Source of the DNA: Stappia stellulata
GTDB taxonomy: Bacteria; Pseudomonadota; Alphaproteobacteria; Rhizobiales; Stappiaceae
NCBI RefSeq assembly: GCF_020176715.1
Contig: NZ_JAIVMF010000006.1
Span: 1 to 64,000 of the forward strand
DNA length: 64,000 nt
Reading direction: 5' to 3'
Positions 36,815-46,866 of this stretch are shown here, piece by piece; position 1 is the stretch's first letter; every line of letters starts with the position of its first letter. The notes under the pieces are model-generated. The model was given only the letters and a program-made list of their open reading frames with translations, was not told the origin of the DNA and searched no databases. A program made the translations under genes and the position numbers.

Positions 36815-36988
36815 ATGACCAAGATCATCATGGTGTTTTTTGCGCTGGTGGCGACGATCCAGGTGATCAAGCCGCTTGGCTGGCCCGGCCTGAAACGGCG
36901 CAAGGACGCCTGGAAACTGGCCGTCGGCGGGTTTCTGGTGACGCTCTTCGCCGTCATCCTCGCCGCGACCTTCCAGCCGAGCCTCTAG
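36815..36988 (+). CDS. Small two-helix membrane protein, 57 residues
   Basis: The frame begins MTKIIMVFFALVATIQVIKP and ends ATFQPSL before TAG. Two hydrophobic segments (about 3-18 and 38-53) flank a basic loop (GLKRRKDAWK), predicting a helical hairpin. It lies 22 bp after rsmI and 15 bp before yraN, all on the same strand with matching codon use, so co-transcription is likely. I do not recognise a named family. Confidence 0.72.
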   Translation: MTKIIMVFFALVATIQVIKPLGWPGLKRRKDAWKLAVGGFLVTLFAVILAATFQPSL

Positions 36989-37003
36989 GCGGAGCAAGAT
37001 GCA

Positions 37004-37396
37004 ATGGCCGGCGCACCCCAGCCCTCTGCCAGCCGCAAACGCCGCTCCGCCTATCTGTGGGGCCTGCGCGCCGAAACGCTGGCTGCCGTCGCGCTGCGCC
37101 TGAAGGGCTGGAAGCTTCTGGCGCGCCGCTACAAGGCGGGCAACGGCGAGATCGACATCATTGCCCGCAAGGGCGACACCATCGCCTTCATCGAGGTCAA
37201 GGCCCGCGCCACCCGCGAGGCGGCGCTGGCGGCCATCACCGCACAGGGGCAACGGCGGATCGCGGCCGCCGCACGCGTCTGGCAGGCCGGGCGCGAGGAC
37301 ACGGATGCGGCCACGCTGCGGTTCGACGCGGTGCTTGTTGTGCCGCGCCGCTGGCCGATCCACATCGCCGACGCCTTCACCGCTGCGGAGCGATGA
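37004..37396 (+). CDS. yraN: YraN/UPF0102 family endonuclease-like protein
   Basis: 130 residues with the Holliday-junction-resolvase-like fold of UPF0102. The motif GNGEIDIIARKGDTIAFIEVKARAT supplies the Asp ... Glu-x-Lys metal site. The role is unproven; the family is usually found next to rsmI, as here. Confidence 0.92.
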   Translation: MAGAPQPSASRKRRSAYLWGLRAETLAAVALRLKGWKLLARRYKAGNGEIDIIARKGDTIAFIEVKARATREAALAAITAQGQRRIAAAARVWQAGREDTDAATLRFDAVLVVPRRWPIHIADAFTAAER

Positions 37397-37495
37397 CGCT
37401 TCGTCCGGGCGCGCGCGTCTGGACAAAGCCCCCCCGTGCCCGCATATGCTGGGGCAACCCTCTTTCCCTTGCCGCTTCCGGCGCCGGAGTTCCCC

Positions 37496-38458
<963 letters not shown>

Positions 38459-38517
38459 TCTGACCGGCGGCGGGCCGCACAGACGTGCGGTTGTGCACCC
38501 TCTCCGGTTGCGCTAGG

Positions 38518-38539
38518 TTGCAATTTTTCCAAATTGCAA
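38518..38539. promoter_or_regulatory. Perfect palindrome upstream of comM
   Basis: TTGCAATTT and AAATTGCAA are exact inverted 9-mers separated by TTCC, 31 bp before the comM start. The AT-rich composition stands out from the surroundings. Position and symmetry suit a repressor operator; no T run follows, so a gshB terminator is less likely. The binding protein is unknown. Confidence 0.55.
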
Positions 38540-38570
38540 GTGACCGAGGCGCGGCTGGAGGGGTTGTAAG

Positions 38571-40097
38571 ATGGTGTCACGCGTCGCGACGGTGGCGTTT
38601 CAGGGCATCGAGGCCAAGCCGGTAGACGTCCAGGTTCAGATCGGCCCGGGACAGGTCGCCTTCACCATCGTCGGACTTCCCGACAAGGCCGTGGGCGAAA
38701 GCCGCGAGCGGGTGCGCTCGGCGCTGCTCGCCTCAGGCCTGGCGCTTCCGGCCAAACGCGTCACCGTCAATCTGGCTCCCGCTGACCTTCCCAAGGAAGG
38801 CTCCCACTTCGACCTGCCGATTGCCCTTGCCCTGATGGCGGCGATGGGGGCTGTCCCTGCCGCCGATCTCGACGGCTACATGGTGCTCGGCGAGCTGGCG
38901 CTGGACGGTTCGATTTCCCCCGTCGCCGGGGTTCTGCCGGCGGCCATCGCCGCCAATACGGCGGACAAGGGCCTGATCTGCCCCGCCCCTTGCGGACCGG
39001 AAGCCGCCTGGGCCGACGAGGCGATGGATATCCTCGCACCGGCCTCGCTGATTCAGCTGGCCAATCACTTCAAGGGCACGCAGATGCTCTCGCGCCCGAC
39101 GCCGAAGCTGAGGGCGGATCCCGCCGCCCTGCCCGATCTGTCGGAGGTCAGGGGGCAGGAAACCGCGAAGCGCGCGCTGGAGATCGCGGCGGCCGGCGGG
39201 CACAACCTGCTGATGATCGGGCCGCCCGGCGCCGGCAAATCCATGCTGGCAAGCCGACTGCCCTCGATCCTGCCGCCGCTGTCGCCGCGCGAGCTGCTGG
39301 AGGTATCGATGATCGCCTCCATCGCCGGGGAGCTTTCCGACGGGCGGCTGTCGGAGCGCAGGCCCTACCGGGCGCCGCATCATTCGGCCTCGATGGCCGC
39401 CCTTGTCGGCGGCGGACTGCGGGCAAGGCCCGGCGAGGTCTCGCTTGCCCACAATGGTGTGCTCTTCCTGGATGAACTCCCGGAATTCCAGCCACAGGTG
39501 CTGGATGGATTGCGCCAGCCGCTGGAGAGCGGCGAAAGCGTGATCGTGCGGGCCAATCACCGCACGACCTACCCCTCGCGCGTGCAGCTGATCGCGGCGA
39601 TGAACCCCTGCCGCTGCGGCCATGCCGGGGAACCCGGACATGTGTGCAAGCGCGGCGCGCGCTGCGCCAGCGAGTATCAGGGGCGGATCTCCGGACCGCT
39701 GCTGGACCGCCTCGACCTGCGCATCGACGTTCCGGCGCTCTCCGCCGTCGACCTGATTCGTCCGGACACCGCCGAAAGCTCCGCCGCCGTGGCCGCCCGC
39801 GTGCTCGCGGCCCGCCAGATCCAGAGCGCGCGCTACATGGCGCTCGGCTCCACCGCCCGCACCAACGCCCAGGCCGGACCGCGCCTGATCGAGGAGGTCG
39901 CCAGACCCGACCGGGCCGGCCTGGACCTGCTGCAGGGCGCCGCCGAAACGCTGCGCCTGTCGGCGCGCGGCTATCACCGGGTGCTGAAGGTGGCACGCAC
40001 GCTCGCCGATCTCGACGGCGAGGAAACCGTCAGCCGGATGCACCTGGCGGAAGCGCTCAGCTACCGTGGCGCGGCACTCGACCGGCAGGCAGCTTAA
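38571..40097 (+). CDS. comM: YifB/ComM family AAA+ ATPase
   Basis: A hexameric Mg-chelatase-like AAA+ protein. In naturally competent bacteria ComM is a branch-migration helicase during transformation. In 508 residues: an N-terminal Lon-protease-like domain (VQIGPGQVAFTIVGLPDKAVGESRERV), Walker A GPPGAGKSML, Walker B NGVLFLDELPEF, the zinc-binding NPCRCGHAGEPGHVCKRGARC loop and sensor regions. The 22-bp palindrome just upstream may regulate it. Confidence 0.93.
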   Translation: MVSRVATVAFQGIEAKPVDVQVQIGPGQVAFTIVGLPDKAVGESRERVRSALLASGLALPAKRVTVNLAPADLPKEGSHFDLPIALALMAAMGAVPAADLDGYMVLGELALDGSISPVAGVLPAAIAANTADKGLICPAPCGPEAAWADEAMDILAPASLIQLANHFKGTQMLSRPTPKLRADPAALPDLSEVRGQETAKRALEIAAAGGHNLLMIGPPGAGKSMLASRLPSILPPLSPRELLEVSMIASIAGELSDGRLSERRPYRAPHHSASMAALVGGGLRARPGEVSLAHNGVLFLDELPEFQPQVLDGLRQPLESGESVIVRANHRTTYPSRVQLIAAMNPCRCGHAGEPGHVCKRGARCASEYQGRISGPLLDRLDLRIDVPALSAVDLIRPDTAESSAAVAARVLAARQIQSARYMALGSTARTNAQAGPRLIEEVARPDRAGLDLLQGAAETLRLSARGYHRVLKVARTLADLDGEETVSRMHLAEALSYRGAALDRQAA

Positions 40098-40199
40098 GGC
40101 GCGGCCGGCCCCGCCGCCCACCCGGCGAAACGCTTTCTCAATCTCTGCAGACGAGACTCATCCCTCAATCGCGCCGCGCGCCATCGGGAGTAGAGTTTC

Positions 40200-42503
40200 G
40201 TGTCCCCGCAATCGCTCAACCGCAAGGCCTCGTCCAGGCGGCACCGGCAGTCCGTCGGGACCCATGAGGCCCGCACCGGCGATGACAGCCCCGGCAGCCG
40301 TGACGCGACCGCACCGACAAGTGGCGCCCTGCGGCGCGCAATCACATTCGCGGTCGCAACCGCCGGGTTTCTCGCCGGCGCGTTGGCGGTCCTCTGGGTC
40401 GTGCCGGAAGCCGCACGCCAGGCTGTCGCCGGAACCTTTCTCGTCATGACCGGCATGGGCCTCGCCGCCGTTGCCCTGGTGCAGGCGCGGGCCCGGTCCC
40501 GGGCAAGCGACGTTTCGGCACGGGTCACCGCGCTGTCGGCAGAAACCGAAGCGCTTCGCGATGAGATCTGGCACCTGAAGGAAAGCGACGCCCGGCATCG
40601 CGACGTGCTCGACACGCTGGGAGATGTGGTGACCCGCTGGCGCGAGGGCGGCGATGTCGTCTACGCCAATGACGCGGCGCTGAAACTGTTTCCCGACGGG
40701 CGGATCGACGCCCTTCATGCGCCCGCCGCCGACGAGGGCCCCGCCGGATATCCCGATATTCGCATCGAAACCGCGAGCGGGCCGCGCTGGTTCGCTCGCC
40801 GGGACGTCGCCGTGCGCGACGGGCGCAGCGGCGAGCCGCTGATCCAGACGATCCTGCGCGACGTCACCGACCGGCGCCAGATCGAGGACGCGCTGGTCGC
40901 TGCCCGCAACCAGGCGGAAACCGCAAGCGCCTCCAAGAGCCGTTTCCTGGCAACCGTGAGTCACGAGATCCGCACGCCGCTGAACGGCATTCTCGGCATG
41001 GCCGGACTGCTGCGGGACACGCGGCTGACCGCCGAGCAACGCAGCTACGTCGAGGCGGTGCGCAGTTCCGGCGAGATCCTGCTGCTCCTGATCAGCGAGG
41101 TGCTCGACATGTCGAAGATCGAGGCCGGCCGCCTCGATCTGGCACCTGCCCCGACCGATATCGCGCTGCTGGCGGAAAGCGTCGTGGAACTGCTCAGTCC
41201 CCGCGCACAGACCAAGGGGCTGGAAATCGCCTGTTTCGTCGCCCCGGAACTGCCCGACAGACTTGTCGTCGACGCCGTGCGCCTCAGGCAGATCCTGTTC
41301 AACCTTGCCGGAAACGGCCTGAAGTTCACAGAAGAGGGCGGCGTCGAGATCGCGCTGGAAAGCGAACCCGACCCGTCCGGCGATGGCGCACCCCGGCTGG
41401 CGATCAGCGTCCGCGACACCGGTATCGGCTTTGCCGCCGGCGAAGCCGAGCGGCTGTTCGAGGAATTCGAGCAGATCGACCACGGACCGGCGCGCCGCTT
41501 CGACGGCGCCGGTCTTGGCCTGTCCATCTCGCGCCGGCTGGCGCGGCTGATGGGCGGCGAGATCACCGCAACGGCCGCGGAAGGCTCCGGCGCCTGTTTC
41601 CGCGTCACCCTGCCGCTTGTGCCGGCGCCGCCGACATCCCCCGACACACGGCCGATCCAACCGGACGCCGGGGTCGACCTTGCCGGAAAAACCATCGTTC
41701 TGGTGACCCGCAGCCGGGTGGAAGGCCCCCTGATCGCACGCCGGCTCCAGGCGGAAGGGGCAAGGGCGCAACTGATCCCGGCCGGCGACGAGGCCAGCGA
41801 CGAGGCGCTTGCCGCCTGCGACCTCATTCTCCTCGACCCGCTCGCCGTCGCCGACGCTGGGGCCTGGCTTGCCGGCGCGCGGGCGGCAGGCGTTGCCGCG
41901 CCGGCCATCGTCCTGATCACACCGGCGGAGCGCGAGCGCCTTCCGCGTTTGCGGGCGGCCGGCTTCGGCGCCTATCTCATCCGACCGATCCGCTCCGCCT
42001 CCCTGGTTCAGGTGGCCCGCGCGGTTCTGGCGCGCGGCGACACGCAGGCCGCGTGGGACCTTCTTCGCGACGACCGTTCCGAGGACCGGCCGGACCCGGA
42101 AAAAAGCGCCCCGACGCGGCCGCTGCGGCTTCTGGTTGCCGACGACAACGACATCAACCGCATGCTCACGGAAGCGCTGGTGCGCAAGCTCGGACACGAG
42201 CCCGTGGTGGTCAGCGACGGTGCGGAAGCCCTCGACGCGGTGCGCTGCAACACCGGCTTCGACATGCTCCTGATGGATCTTCACATGCCGGGCGTCGACG
42301 GCCTGACCGCGATCCGCCGGTTCCGGGAGCTGGAACGCCAGGCGCGGCGCGCGCGCGTCCCGGTCCTCGCCGTCACCGCGGACGTCACGCCGGAAGCCGA
42401 GGAAGCGGCGCTCGCCGCGGGCGCGGACGCGGTGCTGACGAAGCCGATCGACCCCGAGTTGCTGGCGGGCCATCTGCGCGGCGTGGGCGCGGGCGCCGGC
42501 TGA
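40200..42503 (+). CDS. Hybrid sensor histidine kinase with two receiver domains
   Basis: 767 residues from a GTG start. Two TM helices (about 45-90) are followed by a short coiled coil and a PAS-like segment (115-235). The HisKA domain holds phospho-His near 255 in ATVSHEIRTPLNGIL; HATPase motifs are NLAGNGLKFT, DTGIGF and GAGLGLSIS. The first receiver-like domain (about 498-610) lacks the phospho-Asp pattern, so it looks like a pseudo-receiver. The second (640-765) is complete, with phospho-Asp near 693 in LLMDLHMPG. No cognate regulator is adjacent; it probably hands phosphate to a histidine phosphotransferase. Confidence 0.9.
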   Translation: MSPQSLNRKASSRRHRQSVGTHEARTGDDSPGSRDATAPTSGALRRAITFAVATAGFLAGALAVLWVVPEAARQAVAGTFLVMTGMGLAAVALVQARARSRASDVSARVTALSAETEALRDEIWHLKESDARHRDVLDTLGDVVTRWREGGDVVYANDAALKLFPDGRIDALHAPAADEGPAGYPDIRIETASGPRWFARRDVAVRDGRSGEPLIQTILRDVTDRRQIEDALVAARNQAETASASKSRFLATVSHEIRTPLNGILGMAGLLRDTRLTAEQRSYVEAVRSSGEILLLLISEVLDMSKIEAGRLDLAPAPTDIALLAESVVELLSPRAQTKGLEIACFVAPELPDRLVVDAVRLRQILFNLAGNGLKFTEEGGVEIALESEPDPSGDGAPRLAISVRDTGIGFAAGEAERLFEEFEQIDHGPARRFDGAGLGLSISRRLARLMGGEITATAAEGSGACFRVTLPLVPAPPTSPDTRPIQPDAGVDLAGKTIVLVTRSRVEGPLIARRLQAEGARAQLIPAGDEASDEALAACDLILLDPLAVADAGAWLAGARAAGVAAPAIVLITPAERERLPRLRAAGFGAYLIRPIRSASLVQVARAVLARGDTQAAWDLLRDDRSEDRPDPEKSAPTRPLRLLVADDNDINRMLTEALVRKLGHEPVVVSDGAEALDAVRCNTGFDMLLMDLHMPGVDGLTAIRRFRELERQARRARVPVLAVTADVTPEAEEAALAAGADAVLTKPIDPELLAGHLRGVGAGAG

Positions 42504-42552
42504 TTGCGGCGATCCGGCAGTCCCTGTGGGCAAGGGCCGCCTTGATGTCACA

Positions 42553-42581
42553 TTGTCACGCAAGTGTCGGGAAAGTATGGT
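42553..42581 (+). promoter_or_regulatory. Candidate olsB promoter
   Basis: TTGTCA and TATGGT are separated by 17 bp in the gap after the sensor kinase gene, about 145 bp before the olsB start. The match is moderate at both hexamers. Confidence 0.35.
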
Positions 42582-42727
42582 CTACGACGAAGCCGTGAAA
42601 GCGGCCTTCCGGGCGGCGCGTCTCGTGACTCTCGATCCCTTTTCAGGAGACAGGCAGACGCGAACGCGACAAACGTATGTCCGGCGCAGATTGCGCGCCT
42701 GCCGGTGGCAAGTCGGGGAAAAACGCC

Positions 42728-43666
42728 ATGTCCATGCAGCGATCGGGTCTCCTGTCTCCGCGCAGCCTCGTGCGGAAATTCATGCCGGCCGCCGCGCTCA
42801 AGCCGGCCTGGCTGCCGCGCCCGTCCGCGGTCACCGTCGAGCGCGCGACAACGAGCCTCGGCCGCATCGGATCTCTGGAAGTCCGGCTGGCGCGCAGCAC
42901 GCGCGAAATCCGCAAGGCCCAGATGCTGCGCTACCATGTGTTCTACGAGGAAATGTCGGCAATCGCCGATGCCGAGACCCAGGCCACACGCCGCGATATC
43001 GACGCCTACGACGGGATCTGCGATCATCTGCTGGTGCTCGATCATGACGCGGTCGAGCGAAACGCCCCGTTCGGGCGCAAGAAGCCGCGGATCGTCGGCA
43101 CCTACCGCCTGCTTCGGCAGGAGGTCGCCGCGCGCAAGGGCGGTTTCTATACGGCCGACGAATTCGACATCCAGGCGCTGGTCGACCGGCACCCGGGCCT
43201 GCGCTTTCTCGAGCTCGGGCGCTCCTGCGTGCTCAAGCCCTACCGGACGAAACGCACGGTCGAACTGCTCTGGCACGGGATCTGGGCCTATGTCCTCATG
43301 CACAGGATCGACGTCATGGTCGGCTGCGCTTCGATCGCGGGAACCGAGCCAGACGGAATCGCCGAGCAACTGGCCTTCCTGCACCACAATGCCCGGCCGC
43401 CGCAGGACTGGCAGGTCCGGGCCGTCGACCACCGCTACGTCGACATGAACCGGATGGCGAAAGCCGAGATCAACGACCGCCAGGCCCTTCGCGACCTGCC
43501 GCCGCTGATCAAGGGCTATCTGCGGCTTGGCGCCTATATCGGCGACGGCGCGGTGGTCGACCGCCAGTTCGGGACAACCGATGTGCTGATCGTCATGCCG
43601 GTCGCGGCGCTCAACAGCCGCTATGTCAATCACTACGGCGCCGACGCACAGCGCTACGCAAGCTAG
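42728..43666 (+). CDS. olsB: L-ornithine N-alpha-acyltransferase OlsB
   Basis: The first step of ornithine-lipid synthesis: transfers a 3-hydroxyacyl group from ACP to ornithine. 312 residues with the acetyltransferase-like family motifs GRIGSLEVRLARSTREIRKA, RYHVFYEEM, DHLLVLDHDAV, VGTYRLLRQEVA, FLELGRSCVLKPYR and LPPLIKGYLRLGAYIGDGAVVD. The ATG at 42728 is preferred over 42677 because GGGGAA lies upstream. The partner olsA is not in the window. Ornithine lipids are made by many rhizobia-like bacteria under phosphate limitation. Confidence 0.92.
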   Translation: MSMQRSGLLSPRSLVRKFMPAAALKPAWLPRPSAVTVERATTSLGRIGSLEVRLARSTREIRKAQMLRYHVFYEEMSAIADAETQATRRDIDAYDGICDHLLVLDHDAVERNAPFGRKKPRIVGTYRLLRQEVAARKGGFYTADEFDIQALVDRHPGLRFLELGRSCVLKPYRTKRTVELLWHGIWAYVLMHRIDVMVGCASIAGTEPDGIAEQLAFLHHNARPPQDWQVRAVDHRYVDMNRMAKAEINDRQALRDLPPLIKGYLRLGAYIGDGAVVDRQFGTTDVLIVMPVAALNSRYVNHYGADAQRYAS

Positions 43667-43675
43667 CTCACGGGT

Positions 43676-44152
43676 TCAAAGCCTGCGCGCCCAGGCCGAC
43701 AGCCCCCGGGCATCGGAGAGAGCGCGCAAGCCGCCCTCCAGCCGGTCGCCGTCGAGGCGCAGGAAGCCGAATCTTTCCAGGAAATCCGCCTGTCCGCTCG
43801 GCGCAAGGGTGAGAAGCGCCGGATAATAGGCCCATTGACCATATCCGATGGCGGCGGCCAGCAGCGATCTTGCGACGCCGCGGCCGCGAAGCGACCGATC
43901 CACCCCGAGAGCTGAGAGCCATAGCGCGCCATCCAGTTCGCCGGCGGCGGCGAAGGCCACCGGCCGACGGCTCTGGAACGCGGCCCAGACCCGCCCCTCC
44001 GGCGCCAGCACATCGAGTTCGGCGAGCAGATCGGCGCCGTCGGACGCAGGCATCCAGGCATCGCGGTCGCCAGCTGCCTGCCACAACGCATGAACCCGGT
44101 CGACTTCCTCGCGCTCCACGGCGCGAATGACGAAGGCGCCCGTCTCGCTCAA
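43676..44152 (-). CDS. GNAT family N-acetyltransferase
   Basis: 158 residues with the GNAT fold. The acetyl-CoA loop is visible as GVDRSLRGRGVARSLLAAAI, and YYPALLTLAPSGQADFLERFGF resembles the C-terminal strand region of amine acetyltransferases. The substrate is unknown. It starts with an ATGA overlap on the upstream DUF1330-like gene, so the two are co-transcribed. Confidence 0.87.
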   Translation of the reverse strand: MSETGAFVIRAVEREEVDRVHALWQAAGDRDAWMPASDGADLLAELDVLAPEGRVWAAFQSRRPVAFAAAGELDGALWLSALGVDRSLRGRGVARSLLAAAIGYGQWAYYPALLTLAPSGQADFLERFGFLRLDGDRLEGGLRALSDARGLSAWARRL

Positions 44153-44451
44153 GGCTGGGGACCGTCGTAGCCCTCGATGACGATCAGGTCGGATACGGAG
44201 GCTTTTTCCCGCAGGCTCTTGGCATGGGCATAGGCGTCGCTGCGATAGCAGGCAAGCGCCCGATCGTAGCTGTCGAACTCGATCACCACATTACGCGCGC
44301 GGGCCGCGCCCTCGACACATTCGAACGCGCCGCCGCGCACCAGAAACCGCGCGCCATAGGCCCGGAACGCCTCGGCGTTGGCGGCGACATAATCCTTGTA
44401 GGCGTCCATGTCGGTCACATCGACCCGGCCGATCCAATATCCCTTTGCCAT
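44149..44451 (-). CDS. DUF1330 family protein
   Basis: A 100-residue protein of the ferredoxin-like/dimeric alpha-beta-barrel DUF1330 family. Typical sequence: KGYWIGRVDVTDMDAYKDYVAANAEAFRAYGARFLVRGG and VVIEFDSYDRALACYRSDAYAHAKSLREKAS. I start it at the ATG at 44451; the open frame upstream to 44580 is not conserved. It has no defined function and is co-transcribed with a GNAT gene. Confidence 0.88.
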   Translation of the reverse strand: MAKGYWIGRVDVTDMDAYKDYVAANAEAFRAYGARFLVRGGAFECVEGAARARNVVIEFDSYDRALACYRSDAYAHAKSLREKASVSDLIVIEGYDGPQP

Positions 44452-44644
44452 GCGCGCGATCTCCTCCTGAGTGTCCAGATCAAGGGGTAGGGGCTTCACC
44501 GGCCAGTGTAAAGGCCGCCGCCACCGGGCCAAGCGGGCGCGTCGGGCCGACACGCTTAACACCCCCTTAAATTGCCGCATTTAGACTTCAGATCCGCAGA
44601 CATTCACAAGGGACAGTCTGCCCCGCATCAACCAGATCGGACCC

Positions 44645-46843
44645 ATGGCTCGAGGATCGTCACGCAGAAGCCGGCAAGAGCCGCGCCTCGACATGCACGC
44701 CTCCGACCGCACCGGTGGCACGCTCGACATGCGCCTGACCAAGGCGGACCGGCCGGGCGCCGTCGGCAAGAAGCCGGCGCGCCCCGCATCCGCCAAGCGC
44801 GGATCCGGACAGAGCGGCGGATCCGGCGGCGGTTCGCGCCGCAAGACGGGCAGCGCGCGCAAGCGCACGCGATCGGCACGCGCGCGGCGGGGCGGCCTGG
44901 GCGGTTTCCTGCGCCGCGTCGCCTATTGGAGCGTCGTGCTGTGCATCTGGGGCGGCATCGCCGGCATCGGCGTGCTCGGCTATTACGCCGCCTATCTGCC
45001 GCCGACCTCCGAATGGAAGGTGCCGCAGCGCCCGCCGAACGTGCGCATCGTCGCGGCCGACGGAACGCTGGTGGCCAACCGCGGCGACACCGGCGGCGAG
45101 GCCGTGCGGCTTGAGCAGCTCCCGCCCTATCTGCCGCAGGCGGTGATCGCCATCGAGGACCGACGCTTCCATTCGCACTTCGGCCTCGACCCCATCGGCC
45201 TCGCCCGTGCGATGGTCACCAATGTCACGACCGGGCGGCTGGTCCAGGGCGGCTCGACGCTGACCCAGCAGCTTGCCAAGAACCTCTTCCTGGAGCCGGA
45301 TCGCACGCTGAAACGCAAGGTTCAGGAGGCCGTTCTCGCGCTCTGGCTGGAGGCCAATCACTCCAAGGAAGAAATCCTGGAGATGTATCTGAACCGGGTC
45401 TATCTCGGGGCCGGCGCCTATGGCGTTGATGCCGCCGCGCGGCGCTATTTCGACAAGTCCGCGCGCATGCTCAACGTCGCCGAGGCGGCAACACTCGCCG
45501 GTCTTCTGAAGGCGCCTTCGCGCTATGCCCCGACACGCAATCCCGACCTTGCGGCGGCACGCGCGGCGACCGTGCTCGCGGCCATGGCGGAGGAAGGTTA
45601 TCTCACCGAGCGTGAGGCAACCGACGCCATCGCCGCGCCGATGCGCGTCGTTACCCATCACACGTCGGCGAGCGAAAACTATGTCGCGGACTGGGTGATG
45701 GAGCTCCTGCCGAGCTACGTCGGCGGCATCGAGCAGGACATCATCGTCGACACCACCATCGACCTCGGACTTCAGATCGTGGCGGAAGACGCGCTTCGCC
45801 GGACGCTTGCCGACGAGGGAACGAAGCGCGGCGTCGAACAGGGCGCCATCGTCACGCTCGACCGCTCCGGGGCCGTCAAGGCGCTGGTGGGCGGGCGCGA
45901 CTATGCCCGCAGCCAGTTCAACCGCGCGGTCAACGCCCATCGCCAGCCGGGCTCCGCCTTCAAGCCCTTCGTCTATCTCGCCGCGCTCGAACGCGGGCTG
46001 ACCCCGAACACCATGCGGGTCGACGAGCCGGTCAGGATCGGCAAATGGGCGCCGAAGAACTATTCGAAATCCTATCGCGGACCGGTCAGCCTCACCGAGG
46101 CGCTGTCGCTGTCGCTCAACACGGTCGCGGCCAAACTGGCGGACGAGGTCGGTCCGCGCGCGATCATCCGCAGCGCCCGCAAGCTCGGCATCACCTCGCC
46201 GATGCAGTCGAACCTCTCCATCGCGCTCGGCACGTCGGAGGTCACGCCGCTGGAAATCGCCGCCGCCTATGTGCCGTTTTCCAACGGCGGCTATGCCATC
46301 GTCCCGCATGTCATCCGCTCGATCCGCACCTCCGACGGCAAGCTGCTCTATGCCCGACAGGGCGATGGCGCGGGTCGCGTCATCGACCACAGCACCTTGT
46401 CGGACATGAACATGATGATGGCGGAAACGCTGCTGACCGGAACGGGGCGCGCGGCGCAGCTTGAGGGTCGACCGGCCGGCGGAAAGACCGGCACCAGCCA
46501 GGATTTCCGCGACGGATGGTTCATCGGCTACACGGGAACCTTCACCACCGCCGTCTGGCTCGGCAATGACAACAATTCGCCGACGAAACGGGCAACCGGT
46601 GGCTCGCTGCCGGCAAAAATCTGGAAAGAGGTGATGACGGCCGGTCATCAGGGACTTGCGGTCGCGGGCCTGCCGGGCGTGTCCGACCGTCCCCTGACGG
46701 TGGCACAGCCGGCGCGCAACCCGAACGCGCCCGTGCCGGTCGCTCCGGCCGAGGGCGATCCCGACCGACGCCTGCCGCCGATGCGAGATGACGCACAGGG
46801 CGGCGGGCCGCTCGACCTGCTCAACCGGATCTTCGGCGGCTAG
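44645..46843 (+). CDS. Class A penicillin-binding protein (transglycosylase/transpeptidase)
   Basis: A bifunctional peptidoglycan synthase of 732 residues. A basic, low-complexity N-terminal tail (about 90 residues, rich in Gly, Arg, Lys and Ser) precedes one TM helix (about 95-117). The glycosyltransferase domain has the catalytic Glu in AIEDRRFHSHFGLDP and GGSTLTQQLAKNLFL. The transpeptidase has the nucleophile near Ser438 in PGSAFKPF, SLSLNT, and KTGTSQD. The C-terminal tail is proline-rich. The call as PBP1A/PBP2d-like is secure; the exact paralogue name is not. Confidence 0.93.
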   Translation: MARGSSRRSRQEPRLDMHASDRTGGTLDMRLTKADRPGAVGKKPARPASAKRGSGQSGGSGGGSRRKTGSARKRTRSARARRGGLGGFLRRVAYWSVVLCIWGGIAGIGVLGYYAAYLPPTSEWKVPQRPPNVRIVAADGTLVANRGDTGGEAVRLEQLPPYLPQAVIAIEDRRFHSHFGLDPIGLARAMVTNVTTGRLVQGGSTLTQQLAKNLFLEPDRTLKRKVQEAVLALWLEANHSKEEILEMYLNRVYLGAGAYGVDAAARRYFDKSARMLNVAEAATLAGLLKAPSRYAPTRNPDLAAARAATVLAAMAEEGYLTEREATDAIAAPMRVVTHHTSASENYVADWVMELLPSYVGGIEQDIIVDTTIDLGLQIVAEDALRRTLADEGTKRGVEQGAIVTLDRSGAVKALVGGRDYARSQFNRAVNAHRQPGSAFKPFVYLAALERGLTPNTMRVDEPVRIGKWAPKNYSKSYRGPVSLTEALSLSLNTVAAKLADEVGPRAIIRSARKLGITSPMQSNLSIALGTSEVTPLEIAAAYVPFSNGGYAIVPHVIRSIRTSDGKLLYARQGDGAGRVIDHSTLSDMNMMMAETLLTGTGRAAQLEGRPAGGKTGTSQDFRDGWFIGYTGTFTTAVWLGNDNNSPTKRATGGSLPAKIWKEVMTAGHQGLAVAGLPGVSDRPLTVAQPARNPNAPVPVAPAEGDPDRRLPPMRDDAQGGGPLDLLNRIFGG

Positions 46844-46866
46844 GAAAGCCCACCGCAGCCGATCCC

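Noticed and set aside
40158-42563. An 801-codon minus-strand open frame
   Set aside because: It is antisense to the hybrid kinase, whose motifs are clear; the minus-strand translation shows none.
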